In this document: piece after piece, positions 8,784 through 16,884 of the stretch
Layout of the letters: the number at the start of each line of letters is the position of its first letter
Position numbering within the stretch: position 1 is the first letter of the stretch
Source of the DNA: AC-32 sp963717475
GTDB taxonomy: Bacteria > Actinomycetota > Thermoleophilia > Gaiellales > Gaiellaceae
NCBI GenBank assembly: GCA_963717475.1
Contig: OY970337.1
Coordinates: forward strand, 620,001 to 684,000
Length of the DNA stretch: 64,000 bases
Direction: 5' to 3'
Position numbers and translations under genes: made by a program
Notes under the pieces: generated by a model
Seen by the model: the letters and a program-made list of their open reading frames with translations, nothing else
Databases searched by the model: none
What the model was told of the DNA's origin: nothing

Positions 8784-10397
8784 ATGGAACGTCGTCTATC
8801 TGTCGTTGCGGCCACGCTGCTTGCGCGCTGGCGGGAAGACCTGCGCGCGCTGGGCCTGTGGGCGATCGCGGCTGCCGTCGCGCTCAGCGCCGCTTCGGGC
8901 TATGCGCTCGTGAGCCGGCCGTCCGGCGCGAAGGCTGCGCCGAAGGCTCACCGGAAGGCGGTTCGGCATCACAAGGTCCGCCGGCACCACGCGAAGCACG
9001 TGAAGCGCCACAAGGCCGTTCGCGCATCGCATCGCGTTCACCGCGTCAACCGGCGGCGCTACGTGTTGCGGGCGACCTCACCGGCGCGATTGCAGCGCTC
9101 CGCGGCAGCCGGTCTCGCGCACGTCCTCTACGTGAACAGCTCCCACGGCGTGGTCGCGACGGCGCAGCGCGTCGGGCGCTGGCGCGGGCTGATCGCGGCC
9201 GAGGCGCGCGGCAGTGGCTTCAGCGCGAACACCCTCGAAGGCATCGTCTTCCTCGAGAGCGGCGGCTACTCGGACGCGATCGCAGGCTCCGACCCGGTCG
9301 CGGCCTCGGGGCTCACGCAGATCGTCGCGGAGACCGGCGCCGGCTTCCTGCACATGCGGGTCGACCTCCGCCGCAGCCGCAAGCTGACCTACCGGATCAA
9401 CCGCGCGCTCGCGCGGGGAAAGGTGGCCAGGGCCGATCGCCTGGCCGCGATCCGCCGCAGCGTCGACCAGCGCTTCGACCCCGGGGCGTCGGTCAGGGCG
9501 ATGGTCCGCTACCTGACCGTCGCGCGCGGCTATCTCGGCCGCGACGACCTTTCGGTTGCCTCGTACCACATGGGCATCGGCAACCTCCAGGGCGTGATCG
9601 CCCGCTGGGCCGACGCGCCGCTGAGCGCCTCGACGGCAAGGATCGTCCGGGCCGACCGGCTCTCCTACGCGAAGCTCTTCTTCACGTCGTCACCCGACCG
9701 CCATCCGCGCGCCTGGGCGCGCCTGAACACGCTCAACGACGACACGCGCAACTACTACTGGAAGGTGCTCGCCGCCGAGCGGATCATGTGGCTGTACCGC
9801 CACAACCCGCGGGCGCTCCAGGCCGACGAGTGGCTGCAGGGGCAGAAGAACTCGGCCGAGGAAGTGCTCCATCCGAGGACGCGGACGTGGCGCTTCGCCC
9901 GGCCGAAGGACATCGTCCACGCCGAGCGCCGCCACGCGCTGCTGCGGATCCCGGGCTCCTCGCGCAAGACGCATCTCGCGATTTCGCCGTTCCTCGGCCA
10001 GATGGCGCACCGAGTGCGCCACGACCGCCGGATCTACCGCGCGCTGCGGCCGGGGGCTCTCAGCGTCCTGCTCTACATCGGCGAGCGCGTCCACCAGCTC
10101 TCGGGCGCGCGGCAACCGCTACTGATCACCAGCGCCGTTCGCGACCTGCGCTACCAGAACGCGCTCAAGCGGGTGAACGAGAACGCCGCGCGCTCGTACT
10201 CGCTGCACACGACGGGTTATGCGTTCGACCTGGCGCGCTCGTACCAGAACAGCCGCCAGGCGGCCGCGCTGCAGTTCGTGCTCGACCGCCTGCAGGCGCT
10301 GGATCTCATCGCCTTCATCAAGGAGCCGGAGGCGATCCACGTCGCGGTCGCCTCGAACGCCGCGCGGCGGCTCCGGCTGCTCCGCGCTGAGGCCTAG
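8784..10397 (+). CDS. secreted or anchored lytic transglycosylase with C-terminal M15-like/DUF5715 domain
   Basis: Cell-wall protein of 537 residues. An uncleaved-type signal or membrane anchor (about 22-45) is followed by a very His/Lys/Arg-rich linker (about 50-92). The SLT lytic transglycosylase domain has catalytic Glu158 in FLESGGYSDAI and VAASGLTQI. The C-terminal third contains SLHTTGYAFDL, the SxHxxGxAxD metal-site pattern of M15-type peptidases, as in DUF5715-like domains. It could thus cut both glycan and peptide of peptidoglycan. ATG 8784 is chosen over starts inside the GNAT gene because the signal segment follows it directly. TACTCT at 8749-8754 is a plausible -10. Its stop shares CTAG with the convergent gene. 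Confidence 0.82.
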   Translation: MERRLSVVAATLLARWREDLRALGLWAIAAAVALSAASGYALVSRPSGAKAAPKAHRKAVRHHKVRRHHAKHVKRHKAVRASHRVHRVNRRRYVLRATSPARLQRSAAAGLAHVLYVNSSHGVVATAQRVGRWRGLIAAEARGSGFSANTLEGIVFLESGGYSDAIAGSDPVAASGLTQIVAETGAGFLHMRVDLRRSRKLTYRINRALARGKVARADRLAAIRRSVDQRFDPGASVRAMVRYLTVARGYLGRDDLSVASYHMGIGNLQGVIARWADAPLSASTARIVRADRLSYAKLFFTSSPDRHPRAWARLNTLNDDTRNYYWKVLAAERIMWLYRHNPRALQADEWLQGQKNSAEEVLHPRTRTWRFARPKDIVHAERRHALLRIPGSSRKTHLAISPFLGQMAHRVRHDRRIYRALRPGALSVLLYIGERVHQLSGARQPLLITSAVRDLRYQNALKRVNENAARSYSLHTTGYAFDLARSYQNSRQAAALQFVLDRLQALDLIAFIKEPEAIHVAVASNAARRLRLLRAEA

Positions 10398-11230
10398 CCC
10401 AGCCGGCCGTTCGCCTTCAGCGTGCGGAGCGCCTCGATCGTGAGGATCGCGCGCCACGCCGCGAGCGATGCGGGGCCGGGCGGCTGCCAGGCCACGGGCC
10501 AGCCGCCGTCCTCTTCCTGCTGCGACTCGAGCCGGTCGAGGTGCGCGTCGTAGAGCTCGCCGTCGAACCACTCCCGCGGGAACTTCGTCGGCGGCACGCC
10601 GTAGCCCTCGCCGCTCGGGTCGGCGAGGAACCACTGCGCCTTCGGCAGCGCCTCGGCGAGTCGCGACGCGAGGTGCCGGGCCCCCGGGACGTGCTCGACG
10701 AAGACGGCCGCCGCAAGGATCTCGTGGGCCTCGCCGAGGGTCTCGTGCTCGAGCGTCTCCAGGCACGTCTCGGTCGCCCGGGTCAGCCACGGATGCTCGA
10801 CGCCTAGCGCATTCAGGTAACCGGCGATCGCGGCGGTCGGGTTGATCCCGGGCGGGAAGTTGCCGTCGCCCCAGTGGTCGGCGCGCGGGTAGTCGGCCAC
10901 CGAGGGCAGGACGGGCGGGACGAGCCCGCGCTCGTCCGCGAGCGGCTCGAGGAAGTCGCACGTCGCACCCCCGATGTCGCGCCCCTCGGCACCCGCATCC
11001 GTGAGCATCTGCAGTGCGAACTGGACGTCCAGCGGCTGGCTCTGCGGCGCGAGCTTGTCCGGCTCGAGCCCGTGGCCGAAGCCGCCGTCCGCGTTCCCGT
11101 AGGCGAGCACCGCGCTCACGACGCCGTGGACGTCGCCGTCCTCGAAGAGCCGCGCGAACAACCGCCGCTCGAGCACCCGTCCGGAGCGGTAGACCAGCTC
11201 GCGAGCCCGCTCGAACGAAGCCTGCGCCAC
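10394..11230 (-). CDS. terpene-cyclase/prenyltransferase-like alpha-barrel protein
   Basis: Protein of 278 residues starting at GTG 11228-11230. Repeats such as YGNADGGFGHGLEPD, DGNFPPGINPTAAIAGYLNAL and EEDGGWPVAWQP resemble the QW/GGxG motifs of alpha6-alpha6 terpenoid-cyclase-fold or prenyltransferase-fold proteins. No DxDD catalytic motif is apparent, so cyclase activity is doubtful. Function unknown. A TAGACT box (minus strand, 11242-11237) lies 6 bp before the start and overlaps the -10 box of the divergent gene. Confidence 0.7.
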   Translation of the reverse strand: MAQASFERARELVYRSGRVLERRLFARLFEDGDVHGVVSAVLAYGNADGGFGHGLEPDKLAPQSQPLDVQFALQMLTDAGAEGRDIGGATCDFLEPLADERGLVPPVLPSVADYPRADHWGDGNFPPGINPTAAIAGYLNALGVEHPWLTRATETCLETLEHETLGEAHEILAAAVFVEHVPGARHLASRLAEALPKAQWFLADPSGEGYGVPPTKFPREWFDGELYDAHLDRLESQQEEDGGWPVAWQPPGPASLAAWRAILTIEALRTLKANGRLG

Positions 11231-11236
11231 GTGCGG

Positions 11237-11246
11237 AGTCTAAGGT
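11237..11246. promoter_or_regulatory. bidirectional leaderless promoter, two -10 boxes overlapping by TA
   Basis: The ten bases AGTCTAAGGT contain TAAGGT on the plus strand (11241-11246) and TAGACT on the minus strand (11242-11237). Each is exactly 6 bp from a GTG start codon (11253 and 11230). The same geometry recurs at 54029-54038. Simultaneous polymerase binding in both directions would be mutually exclusive. Confidence 0.6.
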
Positions 11247-11252
11247 CCCCGC

Positions 11253-11561
11253 GTGGACCGGAAGCTCGTCGTATTTGTGCCGCGCGAAGCGCTCGATCCG
11301 CTTCGCGATGCGCTCTTCGCGGCGGGTGCCGGGCGGATCGGCGACTACGAGCGCTGCTCCTGGTACACGGAGGGCACCGGGACCTTCTTCGGGGCGGAGG
11401 GCACGGAGCCGTCGGTCGGCCAAGCCGGGCGCGAGCAGCGCGTGGCCGAGCTTCGGCTGGAGACCGTCTTCCCGGAGGAGCGCCAGGCCGAGGTCGTCGA
11501 GGCGCTGCGCCGCGCGCACCCGTACGAGGAGCCCGCGTTCGACGTGTACCCGCTGCTGTGA
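11253..11561 (+). CDS. stand-alone NIF3/YqfO-insert-like small protein
   Basis: Protein of 102 residues from GTG 11253. The pattern VVFVPREALDPLRDALFAAG, then GDYERCSWYTEGTGTF and the closing RRAHPYEEPAFDVYPLL matches the PII/CutA-like ferredoxin-fold insert found inside NIF3-family proteins, here encoded alone. Such stand-alone copies exist in many bacteria and their function is not known. The stop overlaps the RNase HI start in GTGA (11558-11561), so the two are translationally coupled. Confidence 0.72.
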   Translation: MDRKLVVFVPREALDPLRDALFAAGAGRIGDYERCSWYTEGTGTFFGAEGTEPSVGQAGREQRVAELRLETVFPEERQAEVVEALRRAHPYEEPAFDVYPLL

Positions 11562-11955
11562 AGGCGCGGCTCTCGACCGACGGCGGCGCCCGCGGCAATC
11601 CAGGCCCGGCCGCGTACGGCTACGTGCTCGAGAGCGAGGACGGCCACGTCCTCGACGCGCGCGGCGAGCGGATCGGCGTGGCGACGAACAACGTCGCCGA
11701 GTACCGAGCGCTGCTCGCGGGCCTGGAGAAGGCACTGGAGCTGGGCGTGACCGAGCTCGAGGTCGTCTCCGACTCGGAGCTCCTCGTCAAGCAGATGCGC
11801 GGCGAGTACAAGGTCAAGAACGATGCTTTGCGGAGCCTCACGGCGAGGCGTCAGAACTGGCCGAGGAGCTCGAGAAAGTCGCGTACACAGCCGTCCGCCG
11901 CGCCCACAACGAGCTCGCCGACAGCCTCGTGAACGAGGCCCTGGACCGCGCCTAG
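11558..11955 (+). CDS. rnhA: ribonuclease HI (one frameshift)
   Basis: Cleaves the RNA strand of RNA:DNA hybrids. From GTG 11558: STDGGARGNPGPAAYGYVL carries the first catalytic Asp, NNVAEYRALLAGLEKAL the Glu, VVSDSELLVKQM the second Asp, and RRAHNELADSLVNEAL the final His/Asp region. The length is normal (about 132). Near 11833 the frame shifts so that LRSL continues as HGEASELAEELEKV; here one base appears missing (CTCCAC read as CTCAC), unlike the insertions seen elsewhere. Coupled to the upstream gene by a 4-bp overlap. Confidence 0.85.
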
Positions 11956-11962
11956 CGGCGGC

Positions 11963-11968
11963 TATACT
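11963..11968 (+). promoter_or_regulatory. -10 box of tRNA-Gly
   Basis: TATACT, 11 bp before the mature tRNA 5' end, in the short gap after rnhA. Confidence 0.55.
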
Positions 11969-11979
11969 GGCTGCGCTAC

Positions 11980-12053
11980 GCGGATGTAGCTCAGTTGGCT
12001 AGAGCATCTGCTTGCCATGCAGAAGGTCGTGGGTTCGAATCCCATCATCCGCT
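11980..12053 (+). tRNA. tRNA-Gly(GCC)
   Basis: A full cloverleaf of 74 nt. The acceptor stem GCGGATG pairs with CATCCGC, the D arm contains AGCTCAGTTGGCTAGAGC, the anticodon stem TCTGC/GCAGA encloses loop TTGCCAT with anticodon GCC, and the T arm has GGTTCGAATCC. CCA is not encoded. The 3' half is repeated at 12871 and, in damaged form, at 16885, the hallmark of an integration target. Confidence 0.95.
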
Positions 12054-12056
12054 CCT
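12011..12056 (+). repeat. att-like direct repeat, copy 1 (tRNA-Gly 3' half)
   Basis: The 46 bases from the anticodon loop to just past the tRNA end are identical to 12871-12916; identity stops abruptly on both sides. This is the expected crossover block of a tyrosine integrase that targets tRNA-Gly. Confidence 0.85.
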
Positions 12057-12060
12057 CACG

Positions 12061-12085
12061 AAAGCCCCGCTAAAGACGGGGCTTT
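12061..12085 (+). terminator. hairpin downstream of tRNA-Gly
   Basis: Stem AAAGCCCCG / CGGGGCTTT around loop CTAAAGA. No long T run follows, so it may serve termination or tRNA 3' processing. Confidence 0.5.
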
Positions 12086-12274
12086 GGACTGTCGAGGGCT
12101 GACGGCCTCGGCTGGCCGCAGCTCGATAGTCAGCCCGTAGTCAGCCTTCCCGCTTCGCCTTGCGCTCCGTAGCGGCGATCAGAGGGCCGGGCGGCGAGCC
12201 GAACGCCTAGGACGCTTCCCACGACCCGGCCCGCGGCTCAGGCTACGCCTCGAGTTCCCCCGCGCCTAGTCGCT

Positions 12275-12402
12275 CTTTCGGCCTGACCGGGCACGCGGAC
12301 GCCGGGTTCACGCTGAAGGTGTACGCACGTGACGGCCGCGACGAGGCGGCGGTCGTCGAAGACGTGCTCGCTCGTGCGAGCGGGGCAGGTGTCGGCTCGT
12401 GA
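12275..12402 (+). pseudogene. C-terminal remnant of a tyrosine recombinase/integrase
   Basis: One open frame reads LTGHADAGFTLKVYARDGRD, then EAAVVEDVLARASGAGVGS and stop TGA at 12400-12402. This is the C-terminal catalytic patch of tyrosine recombinases: the GH of the LGH motif and the nucleophile Tyr in FTLxVY (codon 12322-12324). No upstream core domain (RxxR box I region) is found in any frame before it, so only the last about 40 residues survive. It sits about 220 bp from tRNA-Gly, where an integrase gene of a tRNA-inserted element would lie. Also covers the otherwise gene-free stretch 12057-12444, in which nothing else is seen. Confidence 0.7.
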
Positions 12403-12444
12403 CCCTTCTGCGCCCCGACGAAGGTCACGGCCTAGAATGCGGTC

Positions 12445-12657
12445 ATGAATCCCGTAAAGAAGCTGATGTCCTGGTGGCGAGGGCCCGCGGATTCTGAAGA
12501 GTCGGTAGCTGCGAGAGCCGAGGCTCGACGCTTGCAGGCAGATCGCGACACGATCAAGCTCGGTCGCGAGACCGGGCCAGGCACCTACGCCAGCCGCGTG
12601 CTTCCCACCCCGGACGTGCTCGATCCGGGAAGCGAGCACAGCACCGACTCCCGTTGA
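12445..12657 (+). CDS. small hypothetical protein in the integration region
   Basis: Protein of 70 residues beginning MNPVKKLMSWWRGPADSEES, with an amphipathic basic N-terminus, an Ala/Arg/Glu middle and a Pro-rich tail. TAGAAT at 12433-12438 is exactly 6 bp before the ATG, the same spacing as at other genes of the window, which is the main argument that it is expressed. No family recognised. Confidence 0.45.
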   Translation: MNPVKKLMSWWRGPADSEESVAARAEARRLQADRDTIKLGRETGPGTYASRVLPTPDVLDPGSEHSTDSR

Positions 12658-12870
12658 CGCCGAGAGGCGATTCAGAAGAGCCCCGCCATTGCTCTCGGGT
12701 CGCTGTCCGGCGGCGGTCGCGGTGAGAGCAGCAACGTCTGCAGCTAGTCAGCCTTTCAGTCAGCCTTCGCCGTCGTCTGCTGGCGTCTCGGGTCATCTTC
12801 GCGCCGAGCGGCTTCGCTCAACCATGCGGTCTGGCGTCCCCCGTCGTCCGCTGTCGTCTTGCGCTCGCTC
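12658..12870. other. no gene seen; decayed sequence between att-like copies
   Basis: About 210 bp with no convincing frame. Short GTCAGCC motifs recur here and around 12130-12150, possibly left from the element's att-flanking DNA, but nothing can be assigned. Confidence 0.4.
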
Positions 12871-12916
12871 CTTGCCATGCAGAAGGTCGTGGGTTCGAAT
12901 CCCATCATCCGCTCCT
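12871..12916 (+). repeat. att-like direct repeat, copy 2
   Basis: An exact 46-bp copy of 12011-12056 without the 5' half of a tRNA, so it is not a functional tRNA. It is 860 bp downstream of copy 1, consistent with one end of an integrated and since deleted element. Confidence 0.85.
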
Positions 12917-12943
12917 AAAACCCCAGTAAATCGGGGGTTTTTG
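12917..12943 (+). terminator. rho-independent terminator-like hairpin
   Basis: AAAACCCC and GGGGGTTTTT flank the loop AGTAAATC and end in a T run. It directly follows att-like copy 2, as the hairpin at 12061 follows copy 1. Confidence 0.65.
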
Positions 12944-12954
12944 TTTCTCTTTAT

Positions 12955-13155
12955 AGACAACATGAGTCCCAGATGAGTCCCAAGGACTCGCCTCCAAACC
13001 GCAGTTGGCGGCCGGCGAAGGGCGGCCGGACGGGGGGTGGGCAGGCCCATTGGTGCCCATTCGCTCGCCCGGTGGTACACCTTCAGGTGCAGCCCGGTCA
13101 GACGGTCGCGGCGCTTCGTCGCCCGTGCGTAGACGTTGACACTCTGGTGGAAAGG
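12955..13155 (-). pseudogene. possible second integrase C-terminal remnant
   Basis: On the minus strand a frame reads FHQSVNVYARATKRRDRLTG, followed by a short stretch ending ASEWAPMG. The VYAxATKRRxRLTG and RAxEWAxMG phrasing is like the C-termini of actinobacterial site-specific integrases, and the frame points towards att-like copy 2, where such genes usually end. There is no upstream core domain, and the frame runs on through the att copy. The rest of the 12917-13159 stretch holds no other gene. The assignment is tentative. Confidence 0.3.
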
Positions 13156-13159
13156 GCGT

Positions 13160-15012
13160 ATGCCTGACGCGATGCGAGTCCCAGCGGGGTTTGCGGCTAT
13201 TGGGTTCGCGGTGCTCGTCGCCGCCTGCAGCGGCGGCGGCGACGAGCAGGCTCGCAAGGCTGACCAGGCTCCCCGGGGCGGCACGCTGCGCATTGGGATC
13301 AACTGATGAGCACGCTCTCCACGATCGATCCCGCGAAGATCAACTTCGACCCCGCGATTACCGAGCTTCAACGCTGCTGTCTTCTCCGGACGCTCGTCAA
13401 CTACCGCGGCGCGACGACCGAAGAGGGCGGGAGCGTCCTGAGACCGGATCTCGCCGTAGGCCCTGCCGAAGGTCTCGAAGGACGGGCTCACCTACACCTT
13501 CCGGCTCAGGCCGGGACTCCGATACGCGCCGCCGTACGAGCACGTGACAATCAAGGCTCAGGACATCGTTCGCGCGATCGAATACGCGCTGCGTCTGGAG
13601 TCCGCGGTACCGAGACGAACTACATGCTCGTGATCGAGGGGGCGCGGGAGTTTCAGAGCGGAGACGGCAGACACCGTCTCGGGACTCGAGACGCCGGACG
13701 ACCGTACCCTCGTAGTTCATCTTGCAGAGCGTGTCGGGGACCTAGCCGAGCGGTTCTCGTTCCCAATCACGGCACCGGTCCCGTCCGGGACGGACGTGGG
13801 TGACAAGCAGATCGGGCGAGTTCCAGTGTCGTCGGGGCCGTACATGATCGCGGGCTCGAAGCGGCTTCGACTTCTCGCGCGCCCCGACGAAGCCAGCGTC
13901 TGCCCTCGGGCTACGTGGTCAAGAAGCGCATAACACTGGTGCGGAATCCGGCATGGCGGAGCGATCTCTTGCGGGCGGCGTACGTCAATCGCATCGTGCT
14001 GACCTTTGAGGCGGGTCCAGCCGACAAGGCAGCGGCGAAGGTCGACCAGGGCCGTCTCGATGTCGCGCTCGGGCAATTCGTGCCAACCACGGAGCAAGTG
14101 AGGCGGTACAGCGCCGATCCCGCGCTCGAGAAGCGGCTGTTCGCCCACGTCGGGAACATGGTGCGCTACATCAGCCTCAACGTCGCGGTTCCGCCCTTCG
14201 ACGACGTCCACGTGCGAAAGGCCGTCAACCTGGCGATCGACAAGCAGGCCCTGCGGCATACTGCCCGCGGCGGTCGCGGAGGCCGGATCGCCGGCCACAT
14301 CGCGCCCGACGCGCTCCTCAACAACCTCCTCCTCGACTACGACCCGTACGAGACGCCCGGCGGGCGCGGTGACCTCGAGGCCGCGCAGGGAGAGATGGCG
14401 AAGTCTCGCTACGACCGGGACCGTGACGGCGTTTGCGACGCACCTGTGTGTCAGCGGACTGCTCGCACCCGTGCGGAACGACGATCCCGCCATTCCGCGT
14501 CTCGGGAAAATCGTCGCCGACAACCTGCGGCCGATCGGTATCAAGCTGGATGTCAAGGCCTTCGATCCGGACACGTACTTCGGTGAGGTCATCAACTGCC
14601 GCCGTCGCGGGTGCCCGGTGATCCCCGCGCTTGGCGTGGTGGGCGACACGCTGAACGGGGCGGGTGTGTTCCCAGGACTGTTCTACGGCCCGCTCATCGG
14701 CGGCCCCCCGGGGCGAGCTCGCTGGTCGGTGCTTCGCCGCAACAGCTCAGGAAGTGGAAGTACACCGTTACGAACGTGCCCAACGTCGACGGCAAGATAG
14801 AGGAGTGCCTTCGCCTGACTGCCGGTGCGCAAATCCAGTGTTGGGCAGAGACGGATCAGCTGCTGATGGAGAAGGTGGTGCCGTGGGTGCCCTACCTGTT
14901 CGAGGGTGGCACGCAGGTGGTGTCGAACCGCGTCTCCCGCTTCACGTTCTCGCAGTCCAGCTTTTTCATGCCGGCGTTCGACCAGATCGCGCTGAAGCCA
15001 GGCTCTGGCTAG
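13160..15012 (+). pseudogene. peptide/nickel-type ABC substrate-binding lipoprotein (family 5), broken by many frameshifts
   Basis: ATG 13160 (or in-frame ATG 13172) starts a lipoprotein signal ending LVAACSGGG, the lipobox Cys being the lipidation site. Stitched fragments follow the OppA/DppA family order: STIDPAKINFDP, GLTYTFRLRPGLRYAPPYEH, an SGPYMIAG block, then NMVRYISLNVAVPPFDDVHV with RKAVNLAIDKQALR, and the C-terminal FEGGTQVVSNRVSRFTFSQ. At least five frame changes occur in 1.85 kb, more than in the flanking genes, and no permease or ATPase is nearby. It lies inside the decayed tRNA-Gly region, so real gene loss is plausible, with sequence errors as the alternative. Its stop shares CTAG with the convergent cyclase. 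Confidence 0.75.
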
Positions 15013-16520
15013 GCGGAAGCCCCGGTAGTAACCCAGACGTGGCCTGCAGCGACGACGACACCTGCGGGGCTGCTGCCGAGCGGAATCGTCTGCACCACCT
15101 TGCGACTCTTGGCCTCGATCCTGATCAGCGAGCGCCCTAGGCTGCTCGCGACCCACACCGATCCCTCGCCCACGGCGATTCCCGTCGGCGCGTCTCCCAC
15201 ACCCTCGATCTGAGACGCACCTCCGGTCGGATCCACTCGAGACACGGCGTCGTCGCCCTGGTGTGTTACCCAGACGACGCCGCTGTCGTCGACCGCGAGC
15301 TGGGTTGCGAGGGAACGAAGGGTGACCGGGCGCCCAACGGGCTTTCTCGTCTCGGGATCGAACCGTGTCAGCTTCTTCCCGTTTGCGATCCACACTGCGT
15401 TCGGGCCTAGCGCGACGGCGGTTCCTGCCGCTATCGGCTCTGGATCGTGGGTGTCTGGATCGATCCGGACGACCGTAGCGTCGGTGACGTTGGCCACCCA
15501 GGCCGCGCCGAAGCCCACCGCCACGTCCTTTGGTCCCGCGAGAGGGATTCGATCGTCGACGCGGTCCTGGGCCGGGTCGAAGATCGTGAGCTCGTTGTCG
15601 AAACCGTTCGCCACCCAGACCGCGCCCTCTCCGGCGGCGATCCCCCTCGGCTTAGCCCCGGCGTTGAAGGTGGCGACTTCCTCTCTGGAGTCTGGATCGA
15701 TCTCGGAAATGGTTCCGCTCTCGAGGTTCGCCACCCATAGAGCCCCCTCGCCGAAGGCGATGTCTTCAGGGGTTCTTCCCACGCGCACCTGGCCGACGAT
15801 GTCGCCGCTATCGGGATCGATGATCCCGACCGAATTCGGTGCGACGCGATCGAGCGTCTCCGGGCCGCCGCGGAGGATCAGGAAGGCGGCGAGAGCGAGA
15901 ACAATGGCCCCGGCCAGGACACCGGCCAGGAGCAGCCGTCGGCGGCGGCGGGCAGCCGGCTCCGGCTTGCGTTTCGGCGGCGGTTTCTCCTTCGGGCGCT
16001 CCCAATCGACCTCGTAGAGGCGCCAGCGCTCGTCGAATCCCTTGAGCTGAAAGCGGCCCCGATCGCGGAAGCTGACCTCCGGAATCGTGCCCACCAGGTG
16101 GCGCACGGGTTCCGAGACGAAGATCTGACCGCCCTTCGCGTTCGCTGCAACCCGCTGCGTGGCATTGACGGCTGCGCCGAAAGGATGGCCGCCGCGCTCG
16201 AGCACCTCGCCGACGTTGAGTCCGATCCTCACGCGCAACTCGTCATCCGGATGCTCGCGGGCGTGGTCTGCCAAAGCCTTGTGGATGGCGACGGCGCAGG
16301 CGACGGCGCGCCTTGTCGACAAAAAGGTGATCATGAAGCCGTCGCCGATCGAGTCGATCTCGCGTCCGTCGTGCTCGGCGAGCTGCGCTCGAACGATCCG
16401 CTTGTGCTCCTCGATCGTGCGTCGGGCGACCTCGTCACCCAGACGACGGGTCAGGTCGGTAGAGCCCTCGACGTCGGTGAACATGATCGTGACGACGCCG
16501 GTGTCGAACTGGTCGGACAT
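15009..16520 (-). CDS. class III adenylate/guanylate cyclase fused to a YVTN-type beta-propeller
   Basis: Protein of 503 residues. The cyclase domain comes first: VTIMFTDVEGSTDLTRRLGD holds the first metal Asp, IDSIGDGFMITF the second, and AAVNATQRVAANA corresponds to the substrate/transition-state region. A basic linker (KPPPKRKPEP, RRRRRL) precedes one transmembrane helix (about 213-233), then about six repeats of the form GxGALWVANxxxGTVxxIDPD, typical of YVTN/NHL-like propellers. The propeller would lie outside the membrane and could sense a ligand for the cytosolic cyclase. Start chosen at ATG 16518-16520 because the cyclase core begins right after it. Confidence 0.85.
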   Translation of the reverse strand: MSDQFDTGVVTIMFTDVEGSTDLTRRLGDEVARRTIEEHKRIVRAQLAEHDGREIDSIGDGFMITFLSTRRAVACAVAIHKALADHAREHPDDELRVRIGLNVGEVLERGGHPFGAAVNATQRVAANAKGGQIFVSEPVRHLVGTIPEVSFRDRGRFQLKGFDERWRLYEVDWERPKEKPPPKRKPEPAARRRRRLLLAGVLAGAIVLALAAFLILRGGPETLDRVAPNSVGIIDPDSGDIVGQVRVGRTPEDIAFGEGALWVANLESGTISEIDPDSREEVATFNAGAKPRGIAAGEGAVWVANGFDNELTIFDPAQDRVDDRIPLAGPKDVAVGFGAAWVANVTDATVVRIDPDTHDPEPIAAGTAVALGPNAVWIANGKKLTRFDPETRKPVGRPVTLRSLATQLAVDDSGVVWVTHQGDDAVSRVDPTGGASQIEGVGDAPTGIAVGEGSVWVASSLGRSLIRIEAKSRKVVQTIPLGSSPAGVVVAAGHVWVTTGASA

Positions 16521-16559
16521 CGTGCCTATTCTCTTTCGTGGCGCGTCTGCACGTGAAGA

Positions 16560-16760
16560 CGGTCTGCGTCCCGGAGGAGCGGGTGCCTCATGACGCAGAT
16601 CCGTCCCTCCAGTAGAGCTCGGGCAGCGCGTCGCGCATCTCGACACTGCGACCGGACCGCGCGCAGCGCCTTATCCTCGTGCAAGCACGGCACGCGGAAG
16701 ACGGCCATCACGGCGTCGCCGATGAACTTCTCCACGCTGCCGCCGTGCAGCTCCAGGATC
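16560..16760 (-). pseudogene. fragment of a class III cyclase domain
   Basis: A minus-strand frame reads ILELHGGSVEKFIGDAVMAV and then LHEDKALRAVR, nearly the same words as in the complete cyclases at 16945 and 40564 (GGxVEKFIGDAVMAxFGxPVxHEDD). Only the middle of the catalytic domain remains, and similarity fades on both sides. It lies between the beta-propeller cyclase and att-like copy 3, so it may be debris from recombination among cyclase genes. Confidence 0.65.
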
Positions 16761-16781
16761 GCTGGGCACGTGGCAACAGTC

Positions 16782-16873
16782 GGCGTTCGTTCGCGTTCGC
16801 TCGCAGGCGAACGGCGCGCCCGGAATCCGCTCAACGAGGCGGTTCAGCGAACGACAGCGAACGGACGCGAACG
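16782..16873. repeat. GCGAACG-type short repeats in inverted arrangement
   Basis: CGTTCG-rich units at 16782-16802 face GCGAACG-rich units at 16845-16873 (three spaced about 10-12 bp). They lie just before att-like copy 3. Integrase arm sites or a simple structural repeat are both possible. Confidence 0.35.
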
Positions 16874-16884
16874 GCTGCTCACCG

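Noticed and set aside
12238..12639. Minus-strand open frame across the integrase remnant
   Set aside because: No recognisable features; the plus strand carries the integrase tail and a promoter-preceded small gene in the same place.
12871..12916. A second tRNA-Gly gene
   Set aside because: Only the 3' half is present; the acceptor 5' strand and D arm are missing.
12793..12960. Minus-strand protein containing DGIRTHDLLHGKE
   Set aside because: This is the familiar spurious translation of tRNA 3' ends in antisense; it comes from att-like copy 2 and is not a gene.
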